Below are positions 21,316 to 21,681 of a DNA stretch of 21,681 nt, in pieces. Position 1 is the stretch's first letter. Every line of letters begins with the position of its first letter. Below the pieces are notes generated by a model. It made no database searches. It was not told the DNA's origin and saw nothing but the letters and a program-made list of their open reading frames with translations. The translations under genes were made by a program, and so were the position numbers. The stretch is from Flavobacteriales bacterium UBA3376 (GTDB lineage Bacteria > Bacteroidota > Bacteroidia > Flavobacteriales > Weeksellaceae): the NCBI GenBank assembly GCA_002359055.1, contig DEQC01000089.1, positions 32,429 through 54,109 on the forward strand. The letters are read 5' to 3'.

Positions 21316-21681
21316 ATGAATATTTTAATTGCAGACGATCATCATTTAGTGTTAGAAGGATTGACCAATGTTTTAGAGACGATGGAAAATGTGAAAATCT
21401 TTCAAGCAAAAAACAAAAATCTATTGTTGTATCAATTGAGAAGTCATAAAATAGATATACTTTTTCAAGACATACTTTTTGGCGATCACAATGCAAGAGA
21501 ATTTATCAAAGAGATCATCAAAGAATTTCCATCACTTAAAATAATTATTATTTCTTCGATATCCGATTTAGAAGTTGTTGACTCCCTTTTTAAACAAGGA
21601 ATTCATGGATATTTGTTGAAGTCCGATGATCTGAGTGAAATTTCGAGTTCAATTGCTACTGTTATGGATAATCAGATTTAT
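21316..21681 (+). CDS. NarL/LuxR-type response regulator, receiver domain only (cut by window edge)
   Basis: The 122 visible codons cover a whole receiver domain: MNILIADDHHLVLEGL with acidic Asp7 and Asp8, the phospho-acceptor Asp52 in ILFQDILFG, Ser80/Ser81 in IIIISSIS in place of the switch Ser/Thr, and conserved Lys102 in GYLLKSDD. The DNA-binding domain lies past base 21681; pairing with a HisKA_3 kinase predicts a LuxR-type helix-turn-helix. The usual MP after the phospho-acceptor is replaced (DILFGDHN). The ATG comes two bases after the kinase stop, so the two genes are almost certainly one operon and the kinase the cognate partner. Confidence 0.9.
   Translation, partial: MNILIADDHHLVLEGLTNVLETMENVKIFQAKNKNLLLYQLRSHKIDILFQDILFGDHNAREFIKEIIKEFPSLKIIIISSISDLEVVDSLFKQGIHGYLLKSDDLSEISSSIATVMDNQIY

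Noticed and set aside
1..21681. CRISPR arrays, insertion sequences, tRNA/rRNA genes and integration sites
   Set aside because: I scanned both strands for regularly spaced repeats, transposase-like frames, terminal inverted repeats and RNA-gene patterns and saw none; gene-free stretches are short and mostly explained by promoters and terminators.

Overview
The window looks like chromosomal DNA from a member of the Bacteroidota, probably Flavobacteriia or a close relative. The DNA is visibly AT-rich. Start codons lack clear Shine-Dalgarno sequences, and many genes are preceded by the Bacteroidota -7 element TAnnTTTG, sometimes with a -33 TTTG. Family-level markers agree: DUF4294, a type B ribosomal protein L31, a periplasmic-TPR histidine kinase paired with a NarL-type regulator, and lipoproteins with acidic residues just after the lipobox cysteine. 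There is no tRNA, rRNA, CRISPR array, insertion sequence, phage gene or other sign of recent transfer. No gene-free stretch exceeds 300 bases; the longest are about 200 bases (19279-19474) and 170 bases (10463-10633).

Layout. Bases 1-579 hold the N-terminal part of the GTPase Obg (minus strand, cut by the window edge, apparently starting at TTG). Divergent from it is the sbcD-sbcC operon (684-4933), a double-strand-break and hairpin nuclease. It converges on uvrA (4972-7794, minus), so DNA repair fills the first 8 kb. Next come a membrane-anchored SRPBCC/GyrI-like fusion (minus), a divergent DUF937 gene (plus), a bidirectional terminator, and an ECF sigma factor (minus) followed by a 46-codon gene found by reading the minus strand. 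Then come gap and pfkA (a glycolytic pair, minus), a DUF4294 exported protein (minus), a divergent M42 metallopeptidase (plus), a beta-helix lipoprotein (minus), rpmE2 (plus), a YbdG-like mechanosensitive channel (plus), and a second beta-helix lipoprotein (minus). The right edge carries a TPR sensor kinase (plus) and the receiver domain of its partner regulator, cut at base 21681.

How the genes relate. Most are housekeeping or envelope genes in short units with their own promoters and hairpin terminators. Clear functional pairs are sbcD/sbcC, pfkA/gap, the sigma factor with its small downstream gene, and the kinase with its regulator. I found no convincing new multi-gene system. The most interesting signals are: a large dyad (about 19344-19409) between the second lipoprotein and the two-component genes; the same beta-helix module used once in one lipoprotein and twice in the other; the conserved-looking small gene behind the sigma factor in place of an obvious anti-sigma gene; GAPDH residues suggesting altered cofactor preference; and an inverted copy of the end of uvrA in the sbcC 3' flank.
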